A stretch of 64,000 nt of DNA from Tamarix chinensis (GCA_030549775.1 CM060172.1:126221122-126285121), one strand, 5' to 3'. Counted from the first letter of the stretch, positions 33,840-47,380 are shown. Translations and numbers: made by a program. Notes: a model not told the origin generated them from the sequence alone.

Positions 33840-36800
33840 CCGAGGTAGAAGATGGAATGTGATAGGAATTTGATGCAAATTCAAGGGTTTCTTACTAGGA
33901 AACAAGATGCTTAGAAAAGAGGTGTTAGAGAATTTTTGGACTTTGATTTTAAAGATATCAACCATAATTTAGGGGTAAAGTTGAGGCGTCCTTATCATCA
34001 TTACCAAAATTACTTTGTACAAGTTCGTAAGACCATGTTCCATCATTTTGGAAAAATAATAAATGCATTACCCCCTCTTTTGAAACCCTGATTATTTAGG
34101 ATATTTATTTTGTAGAAAAAAAAATTCATATTACTGGAATGTCTTATTACATTTTTAAGGAATATAAAACCTTAGTTACATTTCTGAAATGTTTCGTTAA
34201 GGGCTTTTTAACATTTCTTATAGTTCTGACTCCCATGAGACTTTTGAGCCACTTTTAGCCTTTGAACTCTTCTAAGACTCAAATTTAATATAAATATTTG
34301 AAATTATCATTTTTTTATGAGTCTCTAATATTTTTTTAAAATATCCAAACCGAGTTGTTTTTAAAAAATAATAATACTATTCATCACTCTCGTAGACCTT
34401 AATCATCTATTTTGAACTCCGTTAATGCCTTTTTGGCTATATAAATTTAATGAATCTTTGGGAATTATTTTATTTCATTTTTTAGACTAAAAATATATTG
34501 AAAAGTTTACTTACTTGTTGTTACCATTTTTGGGTCTATATAACCTTTTTTCTAGTGTGATAAGTGGAGAAAGCTAATTGGTACAATCCTAAACTTGTCT
34601 AACTTTTATTCCATTCTATCCCATCCACTCATTTACCATATAATAGGTGGGAAATATATGATTTTGGGCATAAAGTGTTGTGCTGCTTGCTTTTATTTTC
34701 TTTTATTATTTTGTTAATTATTTAACAAACTCATTGCTTAAGTTTACTAAAATATCTTACCCACCTTTGCTCCTTCGTTTTATAACTTCTATGCTATGCT
34801 TTGAAATCCCTTTCCTCTCTCCAAAACTCACCACCACCACCCATTTTATCCTCCTTGAATAATTTTTCTATTTTTGTTCCTAATGTCCTCATACCTTGAT
34901 TTTGAGAAAAAGAAGATTAAGTTAAGATTAAGGTTGAAGATTTGAGTTTCTATCATCCTTTGCGGTTTTAAATTTAGGTAGGAAGTTTATCTTAGTTTTT
35001 TTCTTTTGTTTTTGTCTTTTGGTTTGAGTTGTCTTAATCTTTTGTAATCCTTCTTATTTTTGAAGATTTTTCAAGGAAGCTTTGATTCTAGCCTTTGGAG
35101 AAGCTTTTGCTCTTTTTTATTTTCATTTTGGAAAGCTAGATTAACCATTCCTACTATTTATATGGTAGAAGATTGAGTTTCACTAAGCTTAGATGCAGGT
35201 TTATGCTATTTTTAGCTTTATGCCTCTCTCTAATTTTGGTTGTTTGGCATGGTTGTTGTTGCATGATCATTTGCATATTTTTACATTATGTTTATGAGGT
35301 TATATAGACTAACTTTGATGCATAACATATTTAGGTTTAAGCATGTTAGTGTTATGGTTTGGTTGAACTTTGAGCATCTTCAGGGGTAAAATAGTCAATT
35401 TATATATTAGGTGTGTTTGTTCTATTTTTATGGATTCTAATGTATTTATCATTATTAATATTCTAAGCATGTAAAGTTTAGTGGTTTAATTTCAAGTATG
35501 TTAGGTTTTATGGAAAATCATGATTATATCCCTTTTAGGGTAAAAATGTTATTATGCATGTTTTAAATTTTATTTTGCTGATTTATAAGTTTTAATGTAT
35601 TGTGATGATTTAAAAAAATTGAAGATTTAATTTTAAAGATTTTTGGTAATTACTATTTAAATTTCTAGGTATTAACATAAGTAGGTGAATAATGAGGAAC
35701 AATAAGGAATAGTGTGAATAGTTAAATATCCTAATTTAATTGAAATTAGAGTTAATATGGTAATTATACTGAAAGGTTTGATAAGAAACATTTTAAGGGT
35801 CATTGGTGACCATTAACCAAAAATGATGATTTTGACCTTCGAAATAGTAATCGAGCATGAATAGTATTCTTAATGAATAGTATTTTTTCCACGAATTTTG
35901 TGTGCAGCCTTATGTTGAGATAATATAACTTATTATACTTGCTATTTGTGACCGGTGACCTTTACTTGGTCTTTTAGATGATAATGGTAATTTTGAGCAC
36001 ATAATCTTTTGTGGTATGTTGTGGTTATGGCCTTTAGCTTAACCCTATCCCTTTTATGGCTAGTTGGTTGTGACCATGAGTGGTCAAGTTATTTTGAGGA
36101 TTTTATTGGTTGTAGAATATGGATTTTAGTACCCCATATTAAATAATAGGATGAACTGAATAACAAATTATCTTTTAAAGTGAAAGACAACTAGAGTTAG
36201 GCAAAGAAATTTTGTGCCTCGGACTTAGAATCTCAAGTGCATAGTTGAACCTTCATATTAAAGGTCCCACTTATACTCTTTGGGATTTCCAACCCTATAA
36301 GGGGTACAAGTACTTAAAGACTTGGGTGTTGATGTTTTGTGTATATACAATTTTATGTCATGTGGCTTCCTTAATTATTTATCTTGGAAGTTAGAGATAT
36401 AATTATTTTTTTATCCTTGGTGATCATTATCTTAGACTATGAAATTTTATCCCTCTCAAAGTTAAGTTGAGTTTGTTATTTAATCACTTAAATAAAGGTT
36501 AATCATTGGATTAGATTGAGATTGGTTTGGGGATGAGTTTCCTATTTATCTTGGTTGGGAATTCCATGTTATAACATGATTTATGGTTGTGGTTTGTGTT
36601 CTATGAATGAGTTGAGCAGATATTTTTTCATGTCTTATCCTTGTGATACATCTTCCTTAATGTTGTCATGGTGCTTTATATGGTTATATGTGATTTATGC
36701 CTTTATGTATAATATGTTCTATGATACATGCTAATTCATTAAAGAAAATTTTGTTTACTTAGTACAATAAAGTCATACTAATACTACATTATTTTAGGAG

Positions 36801-39800
36801 ATTATGTATAGGAAATGTATAGGTTGAGGACTTCGAGACCCAGGAAGATTAGGGGACTAAAAGTCTTCATATTTTGTGATATTGTATGCGATTTACCCTT
36901 AAGAATAGTGGAGTGAGTGTAAAGGCTATTCGGTGTTCTAATTATATTATTTTGGTTCCTAATATCTTTTGGACTCATACATCATTTTCCTCTTGTACTG
37001 AAACCCCCACCCCAACTTTTGTTATCCAACAAGGTGTATACTCTTTTGGTTTTTTGTATATTATGGTTTGTAAAGTTTCATTTAACCATTTTAGCCTTGA
37101 GTTTGTCCTCACTAGGTTAGATACAATGATTTCATCATCCTTATTTGTTTTAGCTTCTATAAAATTCCTTTTTAATGAACTATTAAGATTGAGAAAAATG
37201 GGAGTGTTACAATAAATCCTGATTATAATTTATGGATCTTTTATAGTGAAGAAGAACATGTTGATTCTATGGAAGGTAAAATGTATGAGGATGAAGAGGG
37301 TAATGGTTATGAGGGAGAAGATCCCTTAATATCTAATGATATGACTTCATTGGTGAATGATGTGATTAATGTCATTGCTTAACCTAATGATGTATAGGTT
37401 AGGGATGATAACTTTGGGGATATACTAGATGATCTTAATATATTGAGGAAAGAGGTAGAAGAATGATTATATCCCAAGTGTAAGACATACTTAAAGTTAT
37501 CATTCGTTGTAACACTTTTGCACCATAATAATAGTGGTTGTTAGAGCAACAATTAATTTATCAAACTCCTTAGAGATTTTCATAAGGCCTTTACAAGTTT
37601 TCGTAAGACTTCTAAGTAAGAAAAAATAGAAAAAATGCACAATAAGTTGGGGTCAAATTATGTTAAGACCTATGCTTGTGTGAACCATTACATCCTCTAT
37701 TTGAAAGAACATGAAAATGTTGATATATATCCATCTTGTCATGAGCCTCAATGGTAAGAGGCACTGAGATGTTAATGACAACACAACTTTTTCATAATCA
37801 CAAGGTAGTTCGCAAATGATTCATATATTCCTTGATTGGTTTTTTGTTGCTTTCCTTTAAAATTGACACTTCAAATGTTGCATTCCACATGTGATGGCAT
37901 AAGGAGAAATGTCAATATGATGGCTTATTAAGGCATCTGACTGATTCAATGGCATGGAAGAAGGTAAATGAGGTGTATTTAGATTTTGAGATCAACCTAT
38001 GTAATGTGAGATTGGGTCTTACTAGTTACTATTGATGGTTTCCATTTAAGTAATGGTTTTCGTAAGGGATATAGTATATGGCTTGTATTTCTAGTGTCAT
38101 GCGATTTCCCTTCATGGATGTTCATGCAAAGTCCATATGTTATGTTATCAATCTTGATTTTAGAGCTAAGGTAGTTTATCAATGACATTGATGTTTTCTT
38201 ATAACCACTTATTGATGAACTCATAGAGTTGTGGGAAGTTGGGGTGCAGACTTATGATTCTCATAATCGTCAAAAGTTCAACATGAGGGAGGAATTGATG
38301 TGGATGATTAATGATTTCCCATTCTATTCTAGTTTTTCTAGTTAGATCACTAGCAACAAACTTGTTTTCCATTCATACCATAAGGACAATTGTTATGTGT
38401 AACTAAATCATGGATGTAAGCAATGCTTTTTAGGTGATTGAGATTTTTGAATCTTTGTCAGAGGTGGCGAAATGATAAGAAATTATTCAAGAAGAAAGGG
38501 AGAGAAGACCATGTCATGTTCTTCTTTCTAGAGATGAAATACTAAATAAATTACATAGAATCCCTAATTTAAGTTATGGAAAGACTAAGTCACTCAAAAG
38601 AAAATAGGTTAAGAGGTACTTTGGTTGATCAATAAAAGAAGAAGAGTATTTTTCAAGCTCTCTTATTAGAGTAAGCTTTTGATATATCACAACTTGGATG
38701 CTATGCATATTGGTAAGAATGTATGTGATAATATATTAGGCACAACTCTTTATATTCCTAGAAAGACAAAGGATAACCTTAGTGCCCGATTAGATCTGAA
38801 GGAATTGAACATGCACAAGAATTTTCACGCTATAGAGATTGGTGACACATATGTCATTCCTAGAGAATCATATCAACTAACATTATCTAAGAGAAAATAT
38901 GTATTATCCTTTTTATCCAAGGTTAGAGTACCAAAATCTTATTCTTCTAATATATCTTAGTGTGAAATTTTGGATGGTGACAAACCTATTGTTATGAAGA
39001 GTTATGATTTTTACTTGTTCATGCAAGAATTCCATATAGCAACATTTTGTGGCATTTTGCCAAACACTGTACTCTAACCTTTTGCAGAGATTTGCTTAAT
39101 ATTTAAGAAATTATGCTCTAAGACTCTAAGTGTGAATGCCTTATAAAATATTAAAAAGAGCATTGATGTCACCCTTTCGAAACTTGAAAGAATATTTTTT
39201 TCTTCCTTCTTTAATTTCATGTTTCACCTCATTGTCCACTTATCAAGTGAGGCAAGACTTGCTTGTCCTATGCAAGCTCATTGGATGTTTCAACATTAAA
39301 GTTAATAATATATTCATAACATTTTATTATCACACTATTTATCCTTGTAAAAAATAATGAGAGTACAAAACGTTAAATTGAAGCTTTTTGTTAATCACAA
39401 GGTATACTAGAAGGCTCCATAAAAAAAGCCTATGTGATGGATGAGTGTCTGACATTTTGCTCAAGGTATTTGAATGAAGTGGTGAAAAAAATCCAATAAT
39501 GTGAATGGGAATTATATGGATGGATATCAACTCCTTCCATTTGAGATATCCGTCTTTCGAAAAAAGAGGATTTTGTTAGGACAAAGAATATTTAAGAGGT
39601 TGAGTCATGACGATTAGTAGCAAACTCAATTATATGTTCTTAATAATTTTCCATAAGTGAAACCGTTTATAGATTAAGATATAACCTTTAATATATTTCA
39701 TTGTATTTTCGTTTAATTAATTCTTTTGATATGAATCTAATGTTCATAAGGTGAATAACAGAGAGTACGCTAATCCATATAAGTCACAACAATAATTGGT

Positions 39801-40680
39801 TGATTGGTTTTGATCATTGGTAAGTGATACAATATTTACCAATAGATTTGGATATGTTTTTTGCTTTAATTATCCTTATTTCATTTTTGGATGTTATTCA
39901 TGACATCTAGACTTGTAGATGTGGAATATTCAAGTTAAGGTTGACCAAAGAGTGATGAAAAAGTTATCATTTCTGTCATAAGGCATATTAAAAGTTTCAC
40001 AAGCTATCTACAATACTTTATCAATGTATATTGATTTCACTCAAAGAAGCATCAAAGGGGAATAAATATACAAAATAGTGGAGTCATTGTTAAAGGGAAT
40101 GAAGAGAGTGGCCAATCAGATTTCTTTAGGGCATTGAAAGAAGTTATAGAGTTGGAATATGATGGTATAAATATTGGTGGTGAGGAACTTGTTGTGGTGT
40201 TATTTTGATTTATTTGGTTTGACATTTAATATAAAGGACATGGGATAAAAAAAAGAGACAAAATTAGGCACTGTTAATTGAAACATGAAGAAGTAGTTGA
40301 CTACTAATTAACCCTTTGCATTGGCATCTCCAAAAAAGGCAAGTTTATTATATAAAGGTATATTTTGAACCGAATTAAATAATAATCATCCATAAAATTT
40401 CTCAAAACTTCAACAATTTTCCTATTGTTGATGATGATTGATCCTAATGAGGACGAGCATGGAAATAATAACGCAATTGATAGAGTGCTTAACAATATTA
40501 GAGATGATGTAAGGACGATGTTTTATATCAAGAAGTGATTCCCTATTACAATCATGACCACAAATGAGGATCTTGAAGTTATAGAATAAAAGAAGAGTGA
40601 ACAAGATGAATAAATTGAACAAGATAAATATAATGAATATGAACCTGCTAGTATATATGAGTTACACTCAAGAAGTGATT
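33840..40680 (+). pseudogene. CACTA TNP2-like transposase remnant, interrupted by a solo LTR
   Basis: This is the decayed catalytic protein of the CACTA element. The N-terminal part lies at about 33900-34063 and continues at 37217, where NPDYNLWIFYSEEE corresponds to the Y-x-x-W-x-x-HGE motif; the 3.1-kb solo LTR sits between. Then come KCKTYLKLSFVV (about 37480), YLKEHENVDIYPSC (about 37700), and DIDVFL followed by PLIDELIELWEVGVQTYD and INDFPFYSSFS (about 38180-38345), the best-known TNP2 block. At 38679-38960 NLDAMHIGKNVCDNILGT and KTKDNLSARLDL are clear. A C-terminal part with REYANPYKSQQ and ALKEVIELEYDG (about 39760-40165) resembles the DUF4216/4218 end. Many stops are present. TNP2 proteins bind the terminal repeats and cut DNA in the nucleus. 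Confidence 0.85.
34064..37211 (+). mobile_element. Solo Tekay/Del-like LTR (3148 bp) inside the CACTA transposase
   Basis: The segment starts TGCATTACCCCC and ends TTGAGAAAAATGGGAGTG and TTACA. It is bounded by a perfect 5-bp target duplication, ATAAA at 34059-34063 and at 37212-37216. Removing it joins the two halves of the TNP2 N-terminal region in order. No gag or pol is present. The small frames at 34680 and 36886 lie inside it and are not genes. Confidence 0.9.
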
Positions 40681-41719
40681 GGCATTAGAATACTATTGTA
40701 ATTTGTTTGAAAGTTAATTTTAGTTATTTATCATGGAATAATAATTTAATTTGTTTGTGTATTCTTATTCTAGTTGGCTTATCTCAATGTTTGGTTATTG
40801 CAATGTCTTATATTTGGCAATTAGTATATTAATCTAATGTCACAGGGTACGTTTGACTTCATGCTTCTTTTTTCTTTCACTCTTTTGGCTTCAATATGAT
40901 ATTATGCATCTACAAGATGAAAAAAAGATAGTTAAAAGTTATAAGGAATAAGGATATGAAATTGCCCATTTTGAAGTTTCTTCATTTCTGTTTATTCATT
41001 ATTCTAATTATGTTTTCCTTTTTTTTAGTTTTCACTATTGTTCTTATTATTTGCTCAATTTTATTGAAATATTAGATCCAAGCCCCTTGTTTATCATTCT
41101 CTAATTTCGTTGTTGGACTCAACTTTGGGTCCTTTTTTAGGTTTTCACTTTGGTGAAAAGTGCACTTATCAATAATATTTATATAATGATGATGTAAACC
41201 GTGTTTTGCTTATGGAAATAATAGAAGTGCCATTGATTTTTCTTTGTCTCCTCAAATATCACATCTTGCTATATATATGGATAAATTATTGATTCATAGG
41301 GTCAAGCAGTGTCACGCTATGTGCAACTTAAGGGGTTGTTTCTCCTTCCTAATGAAAACAAAATCAAAAGAAAATGAGGGATAATATGAATTATGTTTTA
41401 AAATAGTATCATCATCTTGATTACCAGTACTATTGTTATTTTTATTATTGTATATGTCTTCATCGAGGTCCAAGTAGAGCTATTAAAAATATATGAAGTT
41501 AAGGTTTACATAAGCACACAACTTAAGGTTGATACCCTAGCAGATTCATGTTCTATTGTGGGGAAAGAGCATAACAAGTTATTGGTGAATGCTTTAATTG
41601 GGCAAAAGAGATGTGCCCCCCTAATGTCGCAAAATTTAAAGACATGCTTGAAGATATACTTGATTGTTAATATAGAAACATTAAGGTATTTTCTATCATT
41701 TGAAGTAATCATATGATGA
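40681..41719. other. CACTA interior between the two gene remnants
   Basis: T-rich sequence with no conserved frame. It is probably intergenic or intronic sequence of the CACTA element. Confidence 0.45.
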
Positions 41720-44700
41720 AGTTGTTCATACGTTGGAATATAATATGGTGATACGAAGGAAGGAAAAATATGAGTTTCCTAGTATGGAACATTTAGAAGG
41801 ATATTTGAAGGTATAATGCGAGAACTCACATAGAAAATTGTGGGAAAGGCCGAAGAAGAAGTATTTTAGAGGTAGTAGAAATCTTAGAGATTTAGAGCGC
41901 GCATACCCACCCGCTATTAAAGTTGACTAGTGGAAGTGGTTGGTCAACTATTGGAATCATTCAAAATCATGGGTAAATTACGATTTTTTTTCTTTTTTAG
42001 CTGAATTGTTATCCTTTTTGAAATTTTCTATTGTAGTAATACATGTTGTGGGCGTTAGTTATTTTGTTTTTACTTGCTATTGTATTCCTAGTTGTGGCTT
42101 GTTGTAGTTGTTAGTTGCTGGTACATTTGTGTTTTCTTGTATTTAGACTTACATGTTTATGATTATGGTTTGAGTCTCAATCTTTCCGTTTCAGTGATAG
42201 TGCCATACATGTAATTTTTGGACTTGAAAGTTAATGTTGTTGTGCTCTGTGTGTTTCCCTAGTTCAGTGTTAATTTTGATGACTTTTGTTATGCATGATG
42301 CCATATGGTGATATATATTATATTATGTGATACATCTATATTAGTAAGAATGAAGCTATAAAATGGGAATGATGAGTTGCAAGGTGTTGAATGCTATAGT
42401 TTCATGATTTAATATTTTTGGACTAGGTGGGTGATGGTTATAAATAAATAATTAAACTAAGTCTTAGGTGGGGAATTAGAGTATGTTATATAGGTAATAA
42501 TTCATTGATTCTGTCAACAATTATAGCCAAATAATAGATTTTAATTATATATATATATAATTGTGGGAAAGGAGCTAAAAAAATGGATAAATGCCCTATT
42601 GATGAAGCTCCATACAGCTTGGGAGCAAAGTCTGCAGTGCGTATAATCTCTAAGATAGTGAGAAGCTTGAATATGACTAACATTACTAATTCAAACTATT
42701 GTAAAAGAATGTAAAGTCTTATACCTTTCTAGGATGGTCAAATTGAGACCATAGAAGCAAGAACATCAAATTCTATTTCATAGATGTAAGATACCAGTGA
42801 GCCCAATTACATTCAGCTATGTAAGAAAACAAAGAGGTAAATAGTGAAATTAACTAGTTATTACCATGGTTTATTCATGTATTTTTTGCTGTTTTAGTGA
42901 TCGTGAGGTTGGAAAAAGCTAAGAACTTATGTCATGGTATGTAAAAAGTATATGCAGAAAAAAGCAAAGGAAAACTCCAAGATTTTAAGCTTTAAGATTT
43001 TTCTAGTGTAAATTGTGTTATTGTGGGTCTCTTAATTTCTATATTTAGAGCTATAGCTTAGATCAAGGTATGAGTAGCCATTGCTAGTCATGATCTAGAG
43101 TTGTAGTGTACTTGCAATATCTGACATTGCTTTATACCAAATTTTCTACGGATGAAACTAAAGAGAGAGGGAATTTGGGCTAAAATGCTTGTAGACAAAT
43201 CATAATGGAATAAAATACTTGCAATACTAATAATATATTGAATTTATATATAGAAATATTTTTTATGACCATGATTTATCTATATTCATTTGATTGAAAT
43301 GCATAATAACTGATTATAACAAATTAATTTAGTAATTAAGTTGTTTACCACATGCATGCAAAAAGAAAACTTGACGATAAGGTAAAATTGGCATTTTTTG
43401 AGTTTCAAACGTTACATCAGAAGTAGGTCACAAAGAAGGGTATTGATAATCTCATAATAGAGAAGGCATATGGAATCATGCTTGGTCATGCTTGTGGGTA
43501 TGCCCGCAGCTTAGGAAGAGCACACTGATGCTGCAGAAGGGCACAAGGAGAGCAATATCTGAGAAACAAATTGAGCTAGAGCTAGAGTAGCTCTGCATGA
43601 GCAAGACCAAAGTGGAAGCTAAGATGGAGTAGTTGTGAGCGAATGATCAAAAGAAATAGAAATAAACTCTAGAAAGGGAAGCAAAAAGAGAGGAAGAAGC
43701 TCGAGAAAGAGAGGCTAAGATATGTGTTAAATTCAAAGTAGAAATGGCCAAGGTTTAGGATTTTATAATCATTTTCCCGCTAAGGTTAACCTATTTTCTT
43801 CTATTATGTTTATCTATTTGAAATATAACTAGTATGAATTTGAGCTACATATTAAGTTGTTTTCTGTAATTGGATACTCACTTAATTACCGACTATTTTT
43901 GCTATTTTCAGTAAAAAAATCCTAATAGTATGCTATTATTGAGTACTTTATTTGCCATCCTCCCTCCTCCTTTTACTTTATAGTGTGTGTACTACCAATT
44001 AATATGGAGTATTCTCTAAACAACATGCATGGTAAAATAAAATTGTAGATATAAAGGGAGTCAATAAATGCATGCAATCCTATTATCTATGCATATGATT
44101 TTATTAGGATTACTTTATTTGGTTGAGCATAACTCTTGATTGATTGTTTGAGAAAGATCCATATTTGGTTTCCTCTAAACAAATTGATAAAATTGAAGTT
44201 TGGATAATAGATATAGAGGGATATAGTTGATTCAAGAATATGGTTGCTTGTCTATGCATATGTTGTCATTGTGAACATGAAACATTGCATTATCATTGAT
44301 TTGGTATATAGTTACAAAGTCATGCTACTATATTTGCTTATTGATATATTGAGAGAATCAATCACCTAATTTTTACATTTTCCAGATATACTCTTGACGG
44401 TTTTCATAAGTTATTGTAATGATTTTTTGAGTTAAATGACATAGTATATAGATTTTTATCCATGTAAGTAAACTTCAATATTAGTTGTTTCAATATTCAA
44501 CAATATAATAACTTGAATATTTTAGATTTGTATGAGCTGATGTCACAAGCATGCACTAAACTTTGATTTGTTCCCTTTTAGCTTTGGTAATGTGGATGAT
44601 TATGTAGTGGAACTAATGAACAGGCTTGGCATGCTTCCATTAGTGGCTAGGAAACCTTGTGTACATCAGAATCATGTAGATCCAACTGGACAAACTGATT

Positions 44701-44770
44701 CCTCTAAGATCATGGGTCAACACAAATGGAAGGATTTTTTAAGATGCAACACATATGGAATTAGTTATTA
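41720..44770 (+). pseudogene. CACTA second gene remnant (TNPD/Transposase_24-like)
   Basis: Scattered pieces match the second protein of plant CACTA elements, which binds subterminal repeats. A YPPAIKVD followed by a stop and WKWLVNYWNHSKSW at about 41900-41970 matches the P-x-x-I-x-x-x-x-W-x-x-LV-x-YW motif. KAYGIMLGHACGYARSLGRA at about 43465-43525 matches the LG-x-x-x-GY-x-RGLG motif, followed by a charged, coiled-coil-prone run (43560-43750). A 68-residue open stretch at 44568-44774 may be the last exon. T-rich sequences between the pieces look like introns. Stops are present in all pieces. Confidence 0.55.
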
Positions 44771-44994
44771 TTAGGATTCAAATACAAATTTTCTTCCATT
44801 AGAATTTCATATCCAATATTTTTAGATTTATCTTGATTGAATAGATATTTTACAACATAAAAAAAACATTGTTACATATATGTAGTTGGTCATTATGTAA
44901 AACTTATTTTTTTAATTTATATTAATATGTAATATCTAATGTTCTTTGTTATGTCTAATTGTTTATGTGAAGCTCTATTACTCTTGCTAGTTTA

Positions 44995-45385
44995 ATGTGC
45001 ATATAAATAAGGTAATATTTTTACCCCAATAGGTGACCCAAATAGGGTAAGGATAAAAAAATTACCTTAATAGAATTATGATAATAATAATTGGTCGTAT
45101 TGATATGAAGTAAATATGGCAATATTTTTATCACAATAGGTGGGCTAAATAAGACAATGATATACAAATTGCCCTAATTGGTTAAACTCAAATAAGGTAA
45201 TTACTGTTGTGTTATTAGAGTTGAAATAAATAGGGTCGTCCAAAAAACTACCCTTATAACTCTAATCAGATGCAAATAATAGGGCAATGGTAGATCAATT
45301 TTATTTTTCCCCAATATATTAAAAGGGTAATAATTTTATTAAATAGGACCATAAAAATTGCCATATTTGATCATAAATCTTGTGG
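44995..45385 (+). repeat. CACTA right subterminal repeats and worn terminus
   Basis: Variants of GGTAATATTTTTACCCCAAT with AGGTGACCCAAATAGGGTAA recur four or five times at about 45010, 45120, 45190, 45290 and 45340. The array ends with AAATCTTGTGG, an eroded inverted copy of the left end. Confidence 0.65.
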
Positions 45386-45388
45386 TTA

Positions 45389-46339
45389 TATCATTGTTAA
45401 AAGGTTAGGAGAGTGGTCTTGATGATGTTGGGTGTCAAAAACATTGTGCATTTTATGTGATAATGATCTTATTGAATTACCTCTAGTGGAGTTGATGTCT
45501 CCTCCGATGCCAAAGAGGTTACATTGACTCTGAGACAACTAAGAGCCTCGATCCCATATTCCATAAATGCCTCGATCTATTCCATGTGAGCATCACACTT
45601 CTCCATGACTTTTTTTTTATGGAAATACCTTAAGTAACAACCTTTTACCCTATTGTATTTTTGTATAATACCAATTTTATTGTTTAATATATTTTTTTAG
45701 ATTAAAATATTCCCAAAGCATAGATTGTAGGTTGGTAATCATGATATCCATAGAATTTGAATTTGTGGTCACAATTTTTATAGGAAGAGTGAACGATCAA
45801 CATCAAAATTTATATCATAGTCCTAGTACCTATTTTTATAATTATATCCCACTTTTCTCCTTCCTCCTCCTCTCGAGTCACTGCTACCACTACCGACTAG
45901 GCCATTTGTTAAAAAATGTTTGCTCCCATGGTCTCCAACTACACGTACTTCAAATAACAAAGCTTATATAATTCATGTTTGATATCCAACATCTAGTATT
46001 ATTTTATACATCAATTCTCGCTACCTATTACTCAACTACTCACAAGTCATAAAATTCTTGGTCCATAATGGCCACAAAATGCCATGGCCTCATACTCTAC
46101 TTCTTCCTCCTCTTATCACCATCAACTATCCTCCTCTTTTTTTTCTTCCATTAAACAACATAGGTCTTGATCAATTTCAGTATGATCATGTGAAATATGA
46201 AGAATCACTAAATATTATTAAAGAAAGTTGGGAATATGGAGTCATTTGCGAATTCTATAAGGGTTCTTGTAGGCAACAAAGACAATGTTGCTAATCTTGA
46301 TTTGAAGTTGAGGAATGTTGAGATGAATAAACCAATATA
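45389..46339. other. Intergenic sequence, no recognised gene
   Basis: Mixed sequence with a pyrimidine-rich tract (about 45860-45900). A 78-residue frame at 46058-46294 shows no conserved motif and I do not regard it as a gene. Confidence 0.45.
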
Positions 46340-46770
46340 TTCAACAATTTTATATCATAGACTTAGTGCAAACCATTTAGTTTCATTACATACAATATTT
46401 AGGTTCATCACATAAAAATTTTAGGACCATCTTATATAACTTTTAGGTTTATCACATAAAATATTTAGGCTTATTGCATAAATGTACAAGGATATTTGCT
46501 TATTTTGTTTAGACTCATCATATAAAATAGTTTGGTTCATTAAAACAAACATTTAGGTTCGTTGCATGCATAAAATGAGCATGTATATTCAAGTACATAG
46601 GTATTTAATTTTTCAATTTGGGTTTATTGCATATATATATTAGGTTCTAATTAACTAACTAACTAATATCTTTGAGGTTTACTGCATAATATAATAATTT
46701 TTCAATTTAGGTTAATTTACTGCATAAAATAGTTTGTTTAGACTCAAAATTTTGCTGCATAAAATCCATC
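46340..46770. repeat. Degenerate tandem repeat, TTTAGGTTCATTGCATAAAA-type
   Basis: At least ten variants of TTTAGGTTCATCACATAAAA or TTTAGGTTTATTGCATAAAA occur head to tail at spacings of roughly 25-60 bases. A larger duplication carries AATTAACTAACTAACTAATA (about 46650) and AATTAACTGACTAACTAATA (about 46795). Terminal inverted repeats were not found. Confidence 0.65.
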
Positions 46771-46949
46771 TTAACATAATAATGATTAATCAATCTAATT
46801 AACTGACTAACTAATATCTTAACAATATAATATTGAGAACTAAGAAATTAACAACTTCATTAAAAGCTAAATCAACGTGTAATTGAAGATAGCTACGCTA
46901 ATCTTATTTGTTAACCTGTCTAATATTCGCTTGTGATCTAAAAAAAATG
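46771..46949. other. Spacer
   Basis: Short AT-rich spacer; no gene. Confidence 0.4.
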
Positions 46950-47380
46950 CATCAGACTTCTAATTCAATAAGTATTTCAATAATATCAATATTGCACAAT
47001 AAATTTGTTTCCTCATCAATCGAATATTCCTCCTTTCCAACGCAAGCATAAGATAAAGCTTCAAAGTCTTGACATGCTCCCGTATCACTACGTTCATTAA
47101 CACGGTCGTGTGGTTGGACGCACCACTTGTCCATGCTAACTTTCAGCTTTCCTATACAAAATCTTGGTAGGAAAATACGGGGTGCATAGATCCACACGGG
47201 ATGCACTTGTTCATCAACATGGTTGTATTAATCAACACTGTCCGGCAATGTGACCAATAACCCATTCGTTGTTTGCATATTTTTCCCCAAATCAAATCCA
47301 AATTCATGTATAACTCCATGGAAATCCCCCACAATTTCCCGGACACCATGAATTTTTGTTTATCAGGCTTCACCATACTA
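46950..47380 (-). other. Possible unrecognised coding fragment
   Basis: On the minus strand two overlapping open stretches in different frames (47376-47152, 74 residues, and 47206-46952, 84 residues) have less AT-biased sequence than the surroundings and amino-acid composition like that of a soluble protein (for example GYWSHCRTVLINTT, and KWCVQPHDRVNERSDTG). I cannot assign a family. They could be a shifted single frame from a gene captured by a transposon, or chance. No splice sites or promoter were identified. Confidence 0.3.

Larger units (their letters stand above)
32462..45385 (+). mobile_element. CACTA (En/Spm-type) DNA transposon, nearly complete, dead
   Basis: The left end begins CACTACAAGATATA, the classic CACTA terminus. 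The right end, AAATCTTGTGG at 45375-45385, is a worn inverted copy (CTTGTAGTG expected). TTA flanks both ends (32459-32461 and 45386-45388), as the 3-bp target duplication expected for CACTA elements. Short subterminal repeats occur at both ends (about 32490-32705 and 44995-45365). Inside are, in order, a TNP2-like transposase remnant and a second-gene remnant on the + strand. Without the 3.15-kb solo LTR in it, the element is about 9.8 kb, a normal size. Stop codons show that it is inactive. Confidence 0.85.

Noticed and set aside
36886..37215. 109-codon frame ending at 37215
   Set aside because: It lies inside the 3' part of the solo LTR and ends at its border; no protein motif.
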